A stretch of DNA of 29,000 nucleotides from Pigoraptor chileana (lineage: Eukaryota; Opisthokonta; Filasterea), in the NCBI GenBank assembly GCA_943704495.1, contig CALSCR010000605.1, forward strand, positions 1 through 29,000. Direction: 5' to 3'. Each line of letters starts with the position of its first letter. Within the stretch, counting starts at the first letter, position 1. Below the pieces are notes generated by a model, which worked only from the letters and a program-made list of their open reading frames with translations, made no database searches and was not told the DNA's origin. Below, piece by piece: positions 18,677 through 29,000 of the stretch. A program made the translations under genes and the position numbers.

Positions 18677-21600
18677 TTAATCAAGACTGCCCCTGTCGTC
18701 CCGCCATGTTGTAAACTCCCGCAGACTGGCCGGGTTCACACTCGGCCGTATCTTTGCGAGGCTCTTTTTGAAGTCGTCCACGCGCAGTGGGCGTATTTTG
18801 TCTGCAGCAACGTCGACAATGTTGCTCCCACACTCGCGGAGAGGGCCGAACGCAGCATCTTTCGCAAGCGATGTGAGATCGCTGAATGAGTATCCGTCCG
18901 TCTGACCCGCGATCCAGTCGACGTCAGATGCTGAGACGGCGTTCTTCTGCTTGGACAACAGCTTTTTGACCATTTCGGCACGTGACGCACGCTCGGGAAG
19001 TGGAACATATATCCGCTGTCAATCGGAAATTTCCGGCGAAAGCAAGTTAGAGATGACGCACACATGCAGACATGCGTAGTCTTGGACATGAACAAACAAG
19101 AACAACCGCAGACAGCTTAAGCGAAGATACAGAACGCCACCCGCACAGCCGGGCACATAGGGGGGGAAAAGATGCACTGGATGTATGCATTGATGGGCAC
19201 ACGCACAGCAAACACGCGCATACACGCGCACTCGGTTTAATACCTTTGGGAATCGTCGGAGCGCCGCCTCATCAAGATCCCACGGCCGGTTGGTGGCTGC
19301 CATGACAACAATGTTATCAGAAGCAGACGACCCGACGCCATCAAACGCCACAAGAAACTCTGTCTTGAGTCGGCGGGTGGCCTCGTGTTCGTTGCTGTGC
19401 CGCGCGCCGAGGATAGAGTCAATTTCATCTGCACACCAAATGAATGTACACAGGCAGAACATGCGGCATTTCAGTACCCAAAACGCCGTCCATGACCGCC
19501 AAAAACAAAGGATTAAGGTCAGTGCCAAAACAAAGACAAGAACAGACGGATAGCATATGTAGTATTCCTATCTGATGTGTCTCTTATGCGGTATATTTTG
19601 TAGGCAGACATACTCAAAGGTACCAAATGTCTAGACAGGGATAACACCGACCAATGAAAATGATTGCACGTGGCTTTTCCCGAGCGATGGCAAACAGAGT
19701 CCTCACGAGTTTCTCGCTCTCTCCGACCTATTGGTTGCGTGCCGCAACAAAATAACAAAACCAACAAAACAAAAAACGTCCGTGTCAGAGAAAGCGAATG
19801 AACAACGAAATGAACAGAAACGGTAAGACACACAAGCAACAAAAACACAAAAACACAAAAACACAAAAAACACAGACACACACACGCACACAAATGACAA
19901 ACACTACACACGCACACCCTCAGCAGATACAGCGACGGACAGCACAGATGGCGCAACACCAACTAAACCCACGAATTTCGATGTAAGCGATGCAGCGCTT
20001 ATGTTGAAAAAGACCGAATCGGCCTCACATGCAACCGCCTTGGCGAGCATTGTCTTGCCTGAAAAGGGTTGAAAAAACAGATGGGAACGTCAGAAATGCC
20101 TTGCACGGCCAAACATGAACAAAGGCCATCAAGTCGCAATGTGCGTTGCAGATTGCACATACCCATATATAGACACGCGAGATATATGAGGCCGACAGCA
20201 TGCTACCCAATTGGCAAAGCTGCGCCCACGCACTGACCATTTCCGGGGGGTCCAAAGAGCAGAAGACCCTTTTCGGGAGTTCTCAGTCCCGTAAATAGCT
20301 CTGGTCGGCGTGCAGGAAGAATGACCATCTCATTGAGGGCCTGTTTGGGGCCTTCCAATCCTGTTATGTCCCCAAAAGACACCTGCAGAGAGCATGACGA
20401 CGATAGAACGCGGAAATGAGCATCCGCGGCTGTTTGAATGCGGCTGTATGAATGGCACCTGATGCCAATGCCCCCATCGCACTCCCACATGCACACACGC
20501 ACGCACATGCACACAACAAATACACACACATGTACACACATTGCACACACACAACAAACACAAACACACACACACAACATATATGTGTATATATATATAT
20601 TCAAAATCCGCACAAACAATTCACGCACAAGCATGTTTTCAGAGCTACTTGCACATGAACAAGCATCACACCTTTGCCACACTGTCGACGATTTCACTTT
20701 CGATAGTGGCCACTATTTGTGGGTCCATCCGCTGCAATGCCTTCGAGTGAACTGAGCCCGGTCGGGATACTTGAGGACTCTTCACAGACGCGCCAGTCGA
20801 TCCCTGATCATCACGACGGCACAGAAAGCAATGGGATTCCCGGATGATTAGAAATGCGTAAACACGAAAAATTCATCACACCCACGACACACTCTCGTTC
20901 ACTGTTTCCCCACTCTTTCACAATGAATAATACAAATTTGCATTACACTCACTTCCTGGTACACACATGGAGGGAACGAGCCAAATGCAGCCATCGAAAA
21001 AACAACACAACCAAACAAGGCAACCCCCAACCTTTGAAATGACTGCAACTGCGCCCTTTGTCTTTGCACTCTTTCCCCTGCTCAGACTCGCCGTGTTCGC
21101 AGCTGCTGCCATGGAGACAGCCGCATCTGCACGTCCGGACAGCGCGCCTTTCCTCTCAATGGCGATACTGCGGTAGCTTGACAACTGCTTTTTGAACTTG
21201 GAGAGTGCCGCCTCATTTGCAGGGCCCGGGAGACTGTCACGTGCGTGGTGAAGAGACGCGCCGACCGATTCGCTTTGCACAACGACCTGCAGGTGAATGT
21301 GTTGTGTTTGCGTTTGTTTTCGTGTTTGCGTTTGTTTTTTGTTTCGTGTTTTTCCGAGTATAGAGTGAGTGCTTCGCATTGTTCAAAATTGTGCTTTGCT
21401 TTGTATTATATCGCCCGCATATAACTCAAAGGGTATAATATGAATGGGCATGAGAGATGGAGGATTCAACTCAGTGACTATAAGCCTACAGACTCCACAA
21501 GTGACTTGGGAGAGAAGGAATGTGCCAAGCCCCCTTCTCCACGGGACTTCATCTGAACTTCACATTTGATAGAGCGGTCATGCACAATCGGCACAGTGTC

Positions 21601-22345
21601 GCCGCAACGGCACAGTACGGTCTTCACAAAGGGCGAAGGTAAGATATGTACAAACGGCGAAGGCAAGACACGACGACAGTATTCCCATTCACCAATCAAT
21701 ATGCGTCATTTGCATGTGACCACAGCACGCACCTTTTCGTAGAGTTGAAGTGCCTTTGTGACGTCCTTGGCCTCGTCGTTCGTCATGGCTTCGTCGAGGA
21801 GAGACCGAACCGCATCTCTCTTTAGTGCCAAATCAGCCAATACAGGATGGGATGAAGACTGCGCCATGGTGTTGCCGCCACCTGCAATATGGCACACGCA
21901 CACACGCACAATAAGACCCATTATATTGGCAGTGACATCAGTGCAAACGGTGTGGTCGCGCGAAATTACCTAAACACTATGTACAACTTCTGCTTAGGAA
22001 TGACTTCGTCGCACGCATGTAACTCCATTTTCGCAGCGGACAAACGACCATACTATGAGATGATTCTAATACACAGACGTAATATTCCCAAGCAGCGAAA
22101 ATAAAAAAAATTACGCATGCAACAGAAAACAAACCTGTCTTTTTTGCAGCAGCACTGGTGGCAGGCCCCCTTCGCGCAGGCCAGCTGGCGTCGGGGGTCG
22201 TGGGATTCACACTTCGTGCTGCGCCGATTGGCTCGCTTAATGCCCCTCCGGTCACAACAGAATCATTGCCTCGCACCCAGCTCCACAACCAACGTCCAGC
22301 CCACGAAATATTTTCTACAAACACGTCCGACAGAGTCGCGGCCAT
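18677..22345 (-). CDS. SPAST-like: Spastin-like microtubule-severing AAA ATPase with MIT domain
   Basis: Nine exons, in order: 22135-22345, 21733-21881, 21032-21286, 20672-20803, 20238-20382, 19973-20058, 19652-19727, 19244-19428, 18677-19015. All phases agree; the product is 525 residues. Order: short N-terminus with a Trp-rich segment (15-24); MIT-type helices (about 80-172; [24 protein letters not shown]); linker; AAA domain (about 250-525) with Walker A GPPGNGKT (293-300), pore-side [16 protein letters not shown], Walker B IIFIDE (348-353), sensor-1 region AATNRP, arginine fingers R409-R410, and the conserved C-terminal stretch [17 protein letters not shown]. Spastins form hexamers that pull tubulin tails through a central pore and cut microtubules; the MIT domain binds [17 protein letters not shown] and [15 protein letters not shown] favour spastin over katanin, VPS4 or fidgetin. 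The start is the first ATG of the open frame; the frame is open for 13 more codons upstream without an ATG, so an additional 5' exon is possible. The exon 4 acceptor (at 20803) is the least certain junction. Confidence 0.92.
20520..20602. repeat. CA/TG- and TA-rich tract in an intron of the spastin-like gene
   Basis: Repeated CACA and ACAA runs followed by an alternating TA segment (about 20580-20600). It lies in the intron between exons 4 and 5 of the spastin-like gene and reads as a TG-rich tract in the sense direction, as in the introns of the neighbouring gene. Confidence 0.8.
21287..21732 (-). other. Intron 2 of the spastin-like gene, with two small duplications
   Basis: The longest intron of the gene (446 nt). 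It contains an 18-bp GT/TTTG-rich unit in two tandem copies (21304-21321, 21322-21339, one mismatch) and a 24-bp imperfect tandem duplication (21626-21649 and 21650-21673, units starting ACAAA and sharing GGCGAAGG). No coding content is supported. Confidence 0.7.
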
Positions 22346-22600
22346 GCCATACCCACCAAAAAATGGATACAATGCCTGCCCAAAGTCACTCCATTGACGC
22401 CAGCAGATTCACTCAGACACTTTCACACACAGAAAACATTTGACACGCAACGACAATTCTGACTATTTGTGAACAACTGGTCTGAAGTTATGGAAAATGT
22501 GCTGTGAGTGATGTGATGCACTGGTATGCGGTGCTGAGAGAAAATAAACCGGGTCCATTGCCGGCACAGTTTTCAAACGTCATCGCTTTTTTCCCCCTTA

Positions 22601-22680
22601 GTTTGTCATGGGCTAGGGTTATTGCTAGGGTTAGTTCGTCATGGGATAGGGTTAGGGGTTGTTTCAGTTGAGCTAGGGTT
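22601..22680. repeat. Degenerate interstitial telomere-like repeat
   Basis: Four TAGGGTT motifs occur within about 70 bp. Two 21-bp units that begin GTTTGTCATGGG or GTTCGTCATGGG and end TAGGGTTA lie at 22601-22621 and 22634-22654, spaced 33 bp apart and differing at two positions. The motif resembles the TTAGGG repeat but is too short and irregular to be a chromosome end. Confidence 0.7.
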
Positions 22681-22942
22681 GTGTGTGATTTGTGCCGAGA
22701 GTTCGCAATATTTGTAGTTGGGAACCGATTCACTTTTTTAATTAATCTAGAAAATGTGTGCCATTTTATGGGTCATTTATGCGTCGTTTCAATATAAATG
22801 CCACGACCAGACAGTGTTAACCCAACGTTGCTTCTTCAGCCACCCCGCCATAGTGAACGGTACTAAGATGATGGTTGTTTCAGACCGGGGTCACTCCCAC
22901 GCACTCCGAGTGGACTTTGAAACATGACGGGGGGTGCGTGTG

Positions 22943-22950
22943 TATATAAA
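22943..22950 (+). promoter_or_regulatory. TATA box of the unknown single-exon gene
   Basis: TATATAAA lies about 250 bp upstream of the ATG at 23197. A start of transcription near 22975-22985 would leave a 5' untranslated region of about 215 nt. That leader includes a partly repeated ACCTTCTCTA motif near 23135-23162. Confidence 0.6.
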
Positions 22951-23196
22951 GGGGATGCTGCCTATCGTGACTTCTTTCAGTGAGCGCACATTGTGTTATA
23001 ATACTGAGCATCATCGCTGCCTGACTGAGCCGAACTGCGGCAGTTCATCAAGGCCAACTCACCGCGTGATCAGACTGCGGCGCCGGCACGGCATCGCCGT
23101 CCGGATTCCGAGTCAAACCAGTCCACTGCCGTCCGAACCTTCTCTACCCCGAACCTTCTCTAACCAGGGCGTCAGTGCCTCAAGGCGATTAAAAAT

Positions 23197-24822
23197 ATGT
23201 CGACGTCGGAGTATCAAGCATACCTTCGCGAGAACAAGTCTAATCAAACTGCCGGCAGTTTCACTGGTTTGGTGGATTACCTGTACCTCGACGACCGCAC
23301 TGGCGAAATGCGCATCGCCGGCACGAAACAATGCCACGTCGCTATCACGCCGGAACAACTTCCCGCAATCATAGTACCAACCCCTACGAACGGCCATCCA
23401 AATGGAGTCGAAATCCGCCCCGTCGAATTGCACCCGAACCCTCTGCGCGGCCCTGGGAACTACATTGCTATCTGTGTGCAAGTGGATGCCGTGGACGAAG
23501 ACGTCTCCGACGAAGCCGACGCCTCGTGCGAGGCCGGGTCACCACTGACGCCGCTCTCGACTGCGTGGATAGATGATCAGTTTCTCCCTTCCACAATCTT
23601 ACCCGGCGGTATCGATTCCATCGGAACGTTTACAGAAATTTGTCAACCTTTCAGGAAGAGCACACTTCACATGGATCCGGGCCAATCGTCAGACAATGCT
23701 CTGAATCAGAGTGGCGCCGCAACCGCCCATACGGACTTTGCTATCGAGCGACAGCAGTCTCCGCAGCTGACCACCACTTCAGTTAACGAGGGCCCACAGA
23801 CACCGCGGGCACCATTGACACCAATTGAGGAGATAAACGTCGCCACGGAGAAAGCGAAGGAAAAGCTGCTGCTGCGTCAAGAGGCAGCATCTCCAAAGCG
23901 CAAGACGGAGGCACTCAAACGAAAGCTGTCATGTGTCGGGACGTTCACATCGGCCAGCGAGTCGGGTGCGATGGCAGCACCCACAATCGACGATGTGTTC
24001 TCGAGGTCAATGCTTCTTGCCGCCGCAAGAGAATTCATAACTTTTGATGTCACTCTGGAGGAGGGCCTCGTCGCGACATCCGTCCGAGACGAAGACAATG
24101 GCCTAGAATGCAGGTCTGTCGGAAAGGACGAATTCAAAGATCACGTCAAACGCTACTGCAATTCTAGCGACTCGCGCGTTGGGAGCATCCGACGAACGCA
24201 TAAGCATCTGGAAGTCGCGACAACAGACGAGAATGGGCAGAAGAGTGTGCGACATTTGCTTTCGGCGAGCCTCGGACGTAACCCGACGATCACACATATC
24301 ATACTCACGTTCCCTGAGGTGTCACCCGAAACGCAGCTGGTGGACCGGGTCACGGTGGAGGTTAGGGACTATGGCCCCAGTAAGAAGCGGGGGCAAAGGT
24401 GCGTGTCCGAATCTTCGTCGAAACTGCCGATTACTCCTATCCGAACACCGACAGCTGCAACACCGGCACGGACGCCGCGGACGTCGAGTGGTGCGCAGCG
24501 GAATCTGAAGCGTGTTCTTTCGTTGCCGGCGGACCCAGCCGTCTTCCCTCCCTGTGGTCTTCAACGCAGGCACACATTCAGTGGTCCGTCCACGTATGAC
24601 TTCACACAGTTCCCAGCCACAACACCATTAAGCTTGCAGACAACGTGTGCGCATCCACAGGGAGGGGTGCGGGGTGCGGCAAATGGGCCAGTGTTACATC
24701 CCACGATCTCACAGGCCAGTCCAGTCGCCGGCAGCGTTTCAGTTACTGGCTCGCCGACTGGCGGCCTCTCGGCGGAGGACGAATTCTTCGCGGTGTACAA
24801 CCAAGGATTCTACCCTTTCTGA
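23197..24822 (+). CDS. Hypothetical protein, probably nuclear, 541 residues
   Basis: I do not recognise this family. It is a single exon starting MSTSEYQAYLRENKSNQTAG, with a TATA box upstream, which makes it a likely real gene. The N-terminal 110 residues and the stretch about 264-396 (from PTIDDVFSRSMLLAAAREF to VTVEVRDYG) have the mixed composition of folded domains. Between them lies a disordered region with a basic cluster, KRK...KRK at 234-243, that fits a bipartite nuclear localisation signal. Several TP/SP sites (QTPRAPLTP near 205; PITPIRTP, ATPARTP and similar near 410-430) fit phosphorylation by CDK- or MAPK-type kinases. The last 110 residues are rich in Ser, Thr, Pro and Gly. No signal peptide, membrane segment or zinc-binding motif was seen. 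A cell-cycle- or signal-regulated nuclear factor is a guess from composition only. Confidence 0.75.
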   Translation: MSTSEYQAYLRENKSNQTAGSFTGLVDYLYLDDRTGEMRIAGTKQCHVAITPEQLPAIIVPTPTNGHPNGVEIRPVELHPNPLRGPGNYIAICVQVDAVDEDVSDEADASCEAGSPLTPLSTAWIDDQFLPSTILPGGIDSIGTFTEICQPFRKSTLHMDPGQSSDNALNQSGAATAHTDFAIERQQSPQLTTTSVNEGPQTPRAPLTPIEEINVATEKAKEKLLLRQEAASPKRKTEALKRKLSCVGTFTSASESGAMAAPTIDDVFSRSMLLAAAREFITFDVTLEEGLVATSVRDEDNGLECRSVGKDEFKDHVKRYCNSSDSRVGSIRRTHKHLEVATTDENGQKSVRHLLSASLGRNPTITHIILTFPEVSPETQLVDRVTVEVRDYGPSKKRGQRCVSESSSKLPITPIRTPTAATPARTPRTSSGAQRNLKRVLSLPADPAVFPPCGLQRRHTFSGPSTYDFTQFPATTPLSLQTTCAHPQGGVRGAANGPVLHPTISQASPVAGSVSVTGSPTGGLSAEDEFFAVYNQGFYPF

Positions 24823-26064
24823 TGGGAACCCTTTGTATAACTGGATCCTTCGGCAGCAGCTCATCGTCAGGCGTTTGAGACAGTGACTGTATGTATGTAT
24901 GACGGATCAGTAGACTTCACTTTTGACAGACCGGTGGTCACATATGCGAACGGAACCGGCAAGATGAAATTGATTCGCAAGACTTTGTGAGAAGCATAAG
25001 TGTATTATGATTGGTTCACCTTCCACACAGCGCGGTACAAAGTAGGCAGTGGAAACCGATTCAAAAATCAACCCTCGTGCAACTGAAGAGAACACAATGT
25101 GCTCAGTGGTCTTTGGCGCAGAAGAGTCATCTTAGTGGTCAGGCGCTCTCAGGCAGGGGATCAGTTGTGGGCCGCATGAGGAATACGCGGAAATTTCGGT
25201 CAACCGGAGTCATCCAAAAAAGCGAGGGTGCGGTGTGAGATGCCGATGTCGCTGTGTCACCATCCACGCTCCCGATTGGGCGATCCCAAATTACCCGGCT
25301 CTATTTATGAACCCCCAGTCCCCTGCGGTAGGTTATTTTTCCACACTAACAAATCTATTTGCTTCACTATGGGAAATGTAAAGATCGCGGTTTTTTAATA
25401 TAAAAATAATAAATTCTTGTTGCTATTTTTGGAACCCGCAAAAGCGTGACTAAATAAAATATTAATAAATAATAAAGGGGAAAGAAAAGCAAAGAGAATA
25501 ATTAAAAAATTAAAAAGTAAAGCAAAGCTCAACCGATACCCAAAAAAAAGGAGAAAAAAAAAACAAAAAACATTTTTTCAAAGCACGCAGTTGAATGAAT
25601 GAATGGACAAAATGGACTGAAACGGGCGATTGATTCATGTCACCAGACGGCTTGTACCACACACAGCTTCCCGATGGATGTGTGCGACGCTCGGCTTGAC
25701 AACGGCCGGGGCCTGCCCGTATACCGGCACATACCGGCACATTGCGTGCATGCACCCCCGGACACCCCGTGTGTTGTACAACAACCGCACACCTCCCACT
25801 GACCACAACTGCGAGTTGTCCCGCAACAATCATCATGGATCAATCCGGTTGAGAATCATTGTGACACAGGCAATCCGTCTCTCTCCGTTCAGACACAAGA
25901 CGACACTATAAAAAGGCCCTGCGATATATCCTTGCGACTGACATCGACATCTTCAATCTGTGACAGAAACCTGCGCGTGTCTGATGAGCTGAAGGGACTC
26001 TTTGAGCCATCTGGATCTTCACCGATCGAGTTGCAGCGAGCGCACAGGAATTCATATGTGAAAT
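24823..26064. other. Intergenic region before the flavocytochrome gene
   Basis: 1242 bp with no recognisable gene. The part 25380-25580 is strongly A-rich. A 20-nt stretch near 24913-24932 resembles one in an intron of the spastin-like gene (around 21556-21575). The tandem pair ATACCGGCAC/ATACCGGCAC at about 25721-25740 is a perfect 10-bp duplication. The TATA box of the next gene lies near the right end. Confidence 0.65.
25907..25914 (+). promoter_or_regulatory. TATA box of the flavocytochrome gene
   Basis: TATAAAAA followed by GGCCC, 150 bp upstream of the ATG at 26065. Transcription would start near 25940 and leave a leader of about 125 nt. Confidence 0.7.
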
Positions 26065-28350
26065 ATGTCTGTCACTGCTGCTGTTTTTGACGTCGAGGGC
26101 TCGCAGACACAGGTTCAGCACGTGTCCGCAGGGAACGTTGCAGGAGAGATGGCGACCCACAAGGTATCGCCCGCCCCAGACACGACCGCCGCAAATAGGA
26201 CGGCACCAGCGCCGCCGTCGGCAGAAGACTTGCAGTTGGGATGCTATCTGCGCTTCCGCAATACTGTGCGCCGCGGGCTTGCACATCCATACCTGTCGGT
26301 GCCGCTTTTGGGACCCCTCGGCGCCTATGTGATTGATATCAACCTCATCGAACTTATTGTCGTTGCCGCATACGTCATCCGTGAGTTTTACTTATTTTTG
26401 ATGAACTTGTGGTTTGTGAAGTGTTTGCGGTCTTACTTACATGCACCGCACGCACATGTGGATTAGTGCCGGATGTGGAATGGCACTGTTGAACTGACGT
26501 CCTCTCTGTGTCGCGCGATCTCCCTCGTGTGCAGTCATCGTGCTTCTTCTTCCGTACACCCTCGGCATCCTCGTCACATTGTGCATTGTGATGCTTATTA
26601 TTCCGCGTGTGAACATTCTCACATATCTCACGGGAATCAGCTTTGAACGAATGGTGGGTTCGACATGATAAGTCACGTGCACCTGCCCGCACGCCGTTGT
26701 GCCGCGGCGGTTGACTCTGTGTGAAACCTTTGACTTGTGGGAATCCGTTGTATTAATCAATCCTTTTCATTTTCGCTGCTGTAAACACCAAAACACATGA
26801 AAAACAAACAAACAAATAGGTGAAGTATCATCGCTGGATGGCGTATTTTCTTATCTGCCCCATGCTGTTGCATGCCTTTGACGAGAAAGTGACGACTGAG
26901 TGGAACAAGGACAGCACCAACCTGATCGGAATGATTGCGTTGTGTGTCTACGGCGGCCTCTTCCTTACCACACTTGAGTTCATCCGTCGCAAGTGGTTCG
27001 AGGTTTTCTACTTCAGCCATATCCTTGCCTTCGCCTTTATTGGCGTGGCCACTGCGCACGAGTGAGTACAGTTGTCATTGACTCTTGTTGTGTCTCGGTA
27101 TGTCTTCGTGTTAATCTAACAAAAAAGCCTCTTTGTCGCTCGCTCGCTCTCTTCTCTCTCTCTCTCGGTCTCTCCCTCTCTCTGTGTATATATGTGGAGT
27201 TCATGGACACTGACATGAATGCAACTTCTCATACTTTGCAGGGCTATTAACATTGCCGTGTGCGCTCCCGGTCTGATCCAATACGTTGTCGATCGCATCT
27301 TCCGTCGCATGAAGAGCAAACAAGTGCATTCTGCGTCTGCTTATGCAGCACCAGGCAACGCTCTCGTCCTCACTGTCCCGAACAAGATCGATGGACCTTT
27401 TCCCAAGGGATTTGAAGCGGGACAGTTTGCCTTTCTGCGCATTCCATCGATCAGCACGGTTCAGTGGCACCCCATCTCGATTGCGTCGGCCCCGTGCGAT
27501 ACTGACGTTCGGTTTGTCATCCGCAACCACCTTGGTCACGGCTGGGCTGCGCGGTTGTGTGATGCGGCGGGTGGCGCAACTACTTCTTCCTCCACCGGAA
27601 AGGCAACTGACTTTGAAATGAAGTCTGCTGAAAGTGGCGCCGTGTCTGGACTCGGCCGCTCTGTGGCGATGGATGTCAACATTGACGGACCGTACGGCAG
27701 CCTGTCTCTGTGGGTGTACGATTACGACGCGATTGTTGTGTTTGGCGGCGGCAGCGGTGTGACGCCAATGTACTCAGTGTTGAGGGATCTGCACGAGCGT
27801 GCGCGCCGCGGCGAGAGCATTGGAAAGATTACCAAGGTCATCTTCTGCTGGACGTTCCGCGAGGCAGACTGCGCGTTCTGGTTTGGAGGTCAGTTGTCTC
27901 GCAGTTTGTGTCTGTGTGTTTGTTTGCTTTGTTTGTGTGCTGACTGAGAGCGTGTTTTTTGGCGTCGATAATGTTGAGGCATATGTCTCTGCTGTGATCC
28001 CGACTGTTGTCTAATGTCATACTGTGCGTTTTTTAATCTCATTTTTCACAGACGAACTCGGTGCAATGGATGGCACTGTCGGGAAGACGACCTTTGATGT
28101 GCGTGCCTTTACGACCACCAAGAACGAGGCAGAGGTGGCGAGCGTGTCCAGCAAAGCTAATCTGCGACTCCAGCGTGGGCGGTGCGACCACAAGGAGATT
28201 TTCAACGCTCTTATTGCCGAGGGACACAGCCGCGTCGCCGTGCTTGCGTGCGGCCCGTTGGGGATGGTGGATCGCGTCAAGCTGGGAACAATAAGCGCAA
28301 CAACAAGCAAAACTGTATTCAATTTCCACCAAGAAACGTTTTCGTTTTAA
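26065..28350 (+). CDS. Ferric reductase/NADPH oxidase-type transmembrane flavocytochrome b
   Basis: Five exons: 26065-26380, 26535-26653, 26820-27061, 27242-27888, 28052-28350. Phases agree; the product is 540 residues. An N-terminal cytosolic stretch of about 85 residues is followed by about six membrane helices. Two His pairs, H149/H163 and H212/H225, are spaced as in the family (13 and 12 residues between) and sit in neighbouring helices, so they should hold two haems. The cytosolic C-terminal half has the FAD motif HPISIAS (302-308), the pyrophosphate motif GPYG (375-378), the NADPH glycine motif GGGSGVTP (394-401) and the C-terminal CGP (508-510). Such enzymes pass electrons from cytosolic NADPH across the membrane to Fe(III) or oxygen. 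No EF-hands are present, so a calcium-activated NOX5/DUOX type is excluded. Whether the acceptor is iron or oxygen cannot be told from these motifs. A Ser/Thr/Ala-rich loop (about residues 345-365) is inserted before GPYG. Confidence 0.9.
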
Positions 28351-29000
28351 TTGGAATTGTCTGCTGTTTTCCCACTCTTTGGATCAGTTGGGGAGGGTTG
28401 TATCGTATACTGTGTGCACTATTGATGTGTCATTGCACAAAAAAATCGATTTGCGTTTGCGGCGTCGTCTTTGTTTTGTTGAAAATTAAATGAAAGATAT
28501 TAATAGAAAGGAAAGCGAAGACACTGTACAGCAGTTTGTAGCCTCAATTGCAAAGATTAAACTATCGCAAGGTCTGCCTTCATGTGTGTGGGGTTTGCGG
28601 CGACGGGGTTGCTCGTGGCCGCAATCCCTATCCTATTTCCCTTTCCTTGTGGCTTGTGTACGTGGGTTGCACAAATGGATGCATGACATTAGCGTACGCA
28701 CAGTTCGTTTTGATCCTTCTTTTATCAACATTGCATGCGCCAAAATGAGCGCGAAAACACATTTGTCTCTCAAAGGAGACGAAAAGAACAAGCAGAGATA
28801 ACATTCAAAAAACGCCTCATGTTAAAAATGGACCAAAACCGCAACGCAAAAAGAAGAAAAAAACAGTGCCTCAAAAGTGCACAAGAAATGAATCAAAGAA
28901 AAACAAGAACACGCACTGTACAGATACTGTGGCCGTCATGGCGAATGACAAAGCAATGCCAGCAATGGTACACCGAAATTCCAACGACGTCAGACATGGA
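28351..29000. other. 3' flank of the flavocytochrome gene
   Basis: No gene was recognised. A possible variant polyadenylation signal (ATTAAA) occurs near 28484-28489, about 135 bp after the stop codon. The end of the window (28790-28920) is A-rich on the plus strand. Open frames of about 100 codons here show no recognisable domain. Confidence 0.6.

Larger units (their letters stand above)
22346..23196. other. Divergent intergenic region with telomere-like motifs and promoter elements
   Basis: It separates the starts of the spastin-like (-) and the unknown single-exon (+) genes. It holds TAGGG(TTA) motifs at 22613-22680, a weak TATA-like TATAAAT at 22793-22799, and a better TATA box at 22943-22950. 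No gene was recognised. Confidence 0.7.

Noticed and set aside
22343-22372. A longer N-terminus for the spastin-like protein starting at a TTG at 22372
   Set aside because: TTG is not a usual eukaryotic start. The first ATG in the frame is at 22345; a further 5' exon remains possible.
22601-22680. A true chromosome end
   Set aside because: The motifs are few, irregular and flanked on both sides by intact genes.
26375-26760. Minus-strand open frames of about 105 codons over the flavocytochrome introns
   Set aside because: They overlap well-supported exons and introns of the plus-strand gene and show no domain.
1-29000. tRNA, rRNA, transposase or reverse transcriptase genes
   Set aside because: I looked for TTCGANNC-type T-loop motifs, integrase or transposase motifs and long terminal repeats and found none that I could support.

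Overview
The window is eukaryotic nuclear DNA. Most genes are split by short spliceosomal introns (GT...AG, about 110-450 nt) that are full of TG/CA dinucleotide tracts, and two genes have clear TATA boxes. Six protein-coding genes fill 29 kb, so the genome is compact. The gene content points to a single-celled, probably flagellated relative of animals and fungi: a dystroglycan-like surface receptor, a nephrocystin-3-like ciliary protein, a spastin-like microtubule-severing ATPase, and TTAGGG-like motifs. This placement is an inference from gene content; I cannot name the species.

Layout. 152-1412 (-): 5' part of a secreted protein with an OpuAC-type (glycine betaine/choline) substrate-binding domain; its 3' part lies beyond the left edge. 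2637-7946 (-): one uninterrupted 1769-residue dystroglycan-like receptor. 7947-11412: a 3.5-kb divergent intergenic region with weak coding candidates and possible regulatory sites. 11413-18218 (+): nine-exon DUF4062-NACHT-TPR protein of nephrocystin-3 type. 18677-22345 (-): nine-exon MIT-AAA ATPase of spastin type, convergent with the preceding gene. 23197-24822 (+): single-exon gene of unknown family with a likely nuclear localisation signal and proline-directed phosphorylation sites. 26065-28350 (+): five-exon ferric reductase/NADPH oxidase-type flavocytochrome. The rest shows no recognisable gene.

The genes are not an operon and need not act together. The nephrocystin-3-like and spastin-like proteins both belong to cilium/microtubule biology. 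The dystroglycan-like protein, the OpuAC-like protein and the flavocytochrome are all cell-surface or membrane products. The most notable item is the dystroglycan-like gene. It appears to carry the whole animal domain series (signal peptide, cadherin-like, S6-like, mucin, second cadherin-like, SEA with a G-S site, transmembrane helix, C-terminal PPxY) plus a receptor L-type domain inserted in the mucin region. Exon junctions were worked out by eye from splice-site motifs, phase and family resemblance; no search was run.
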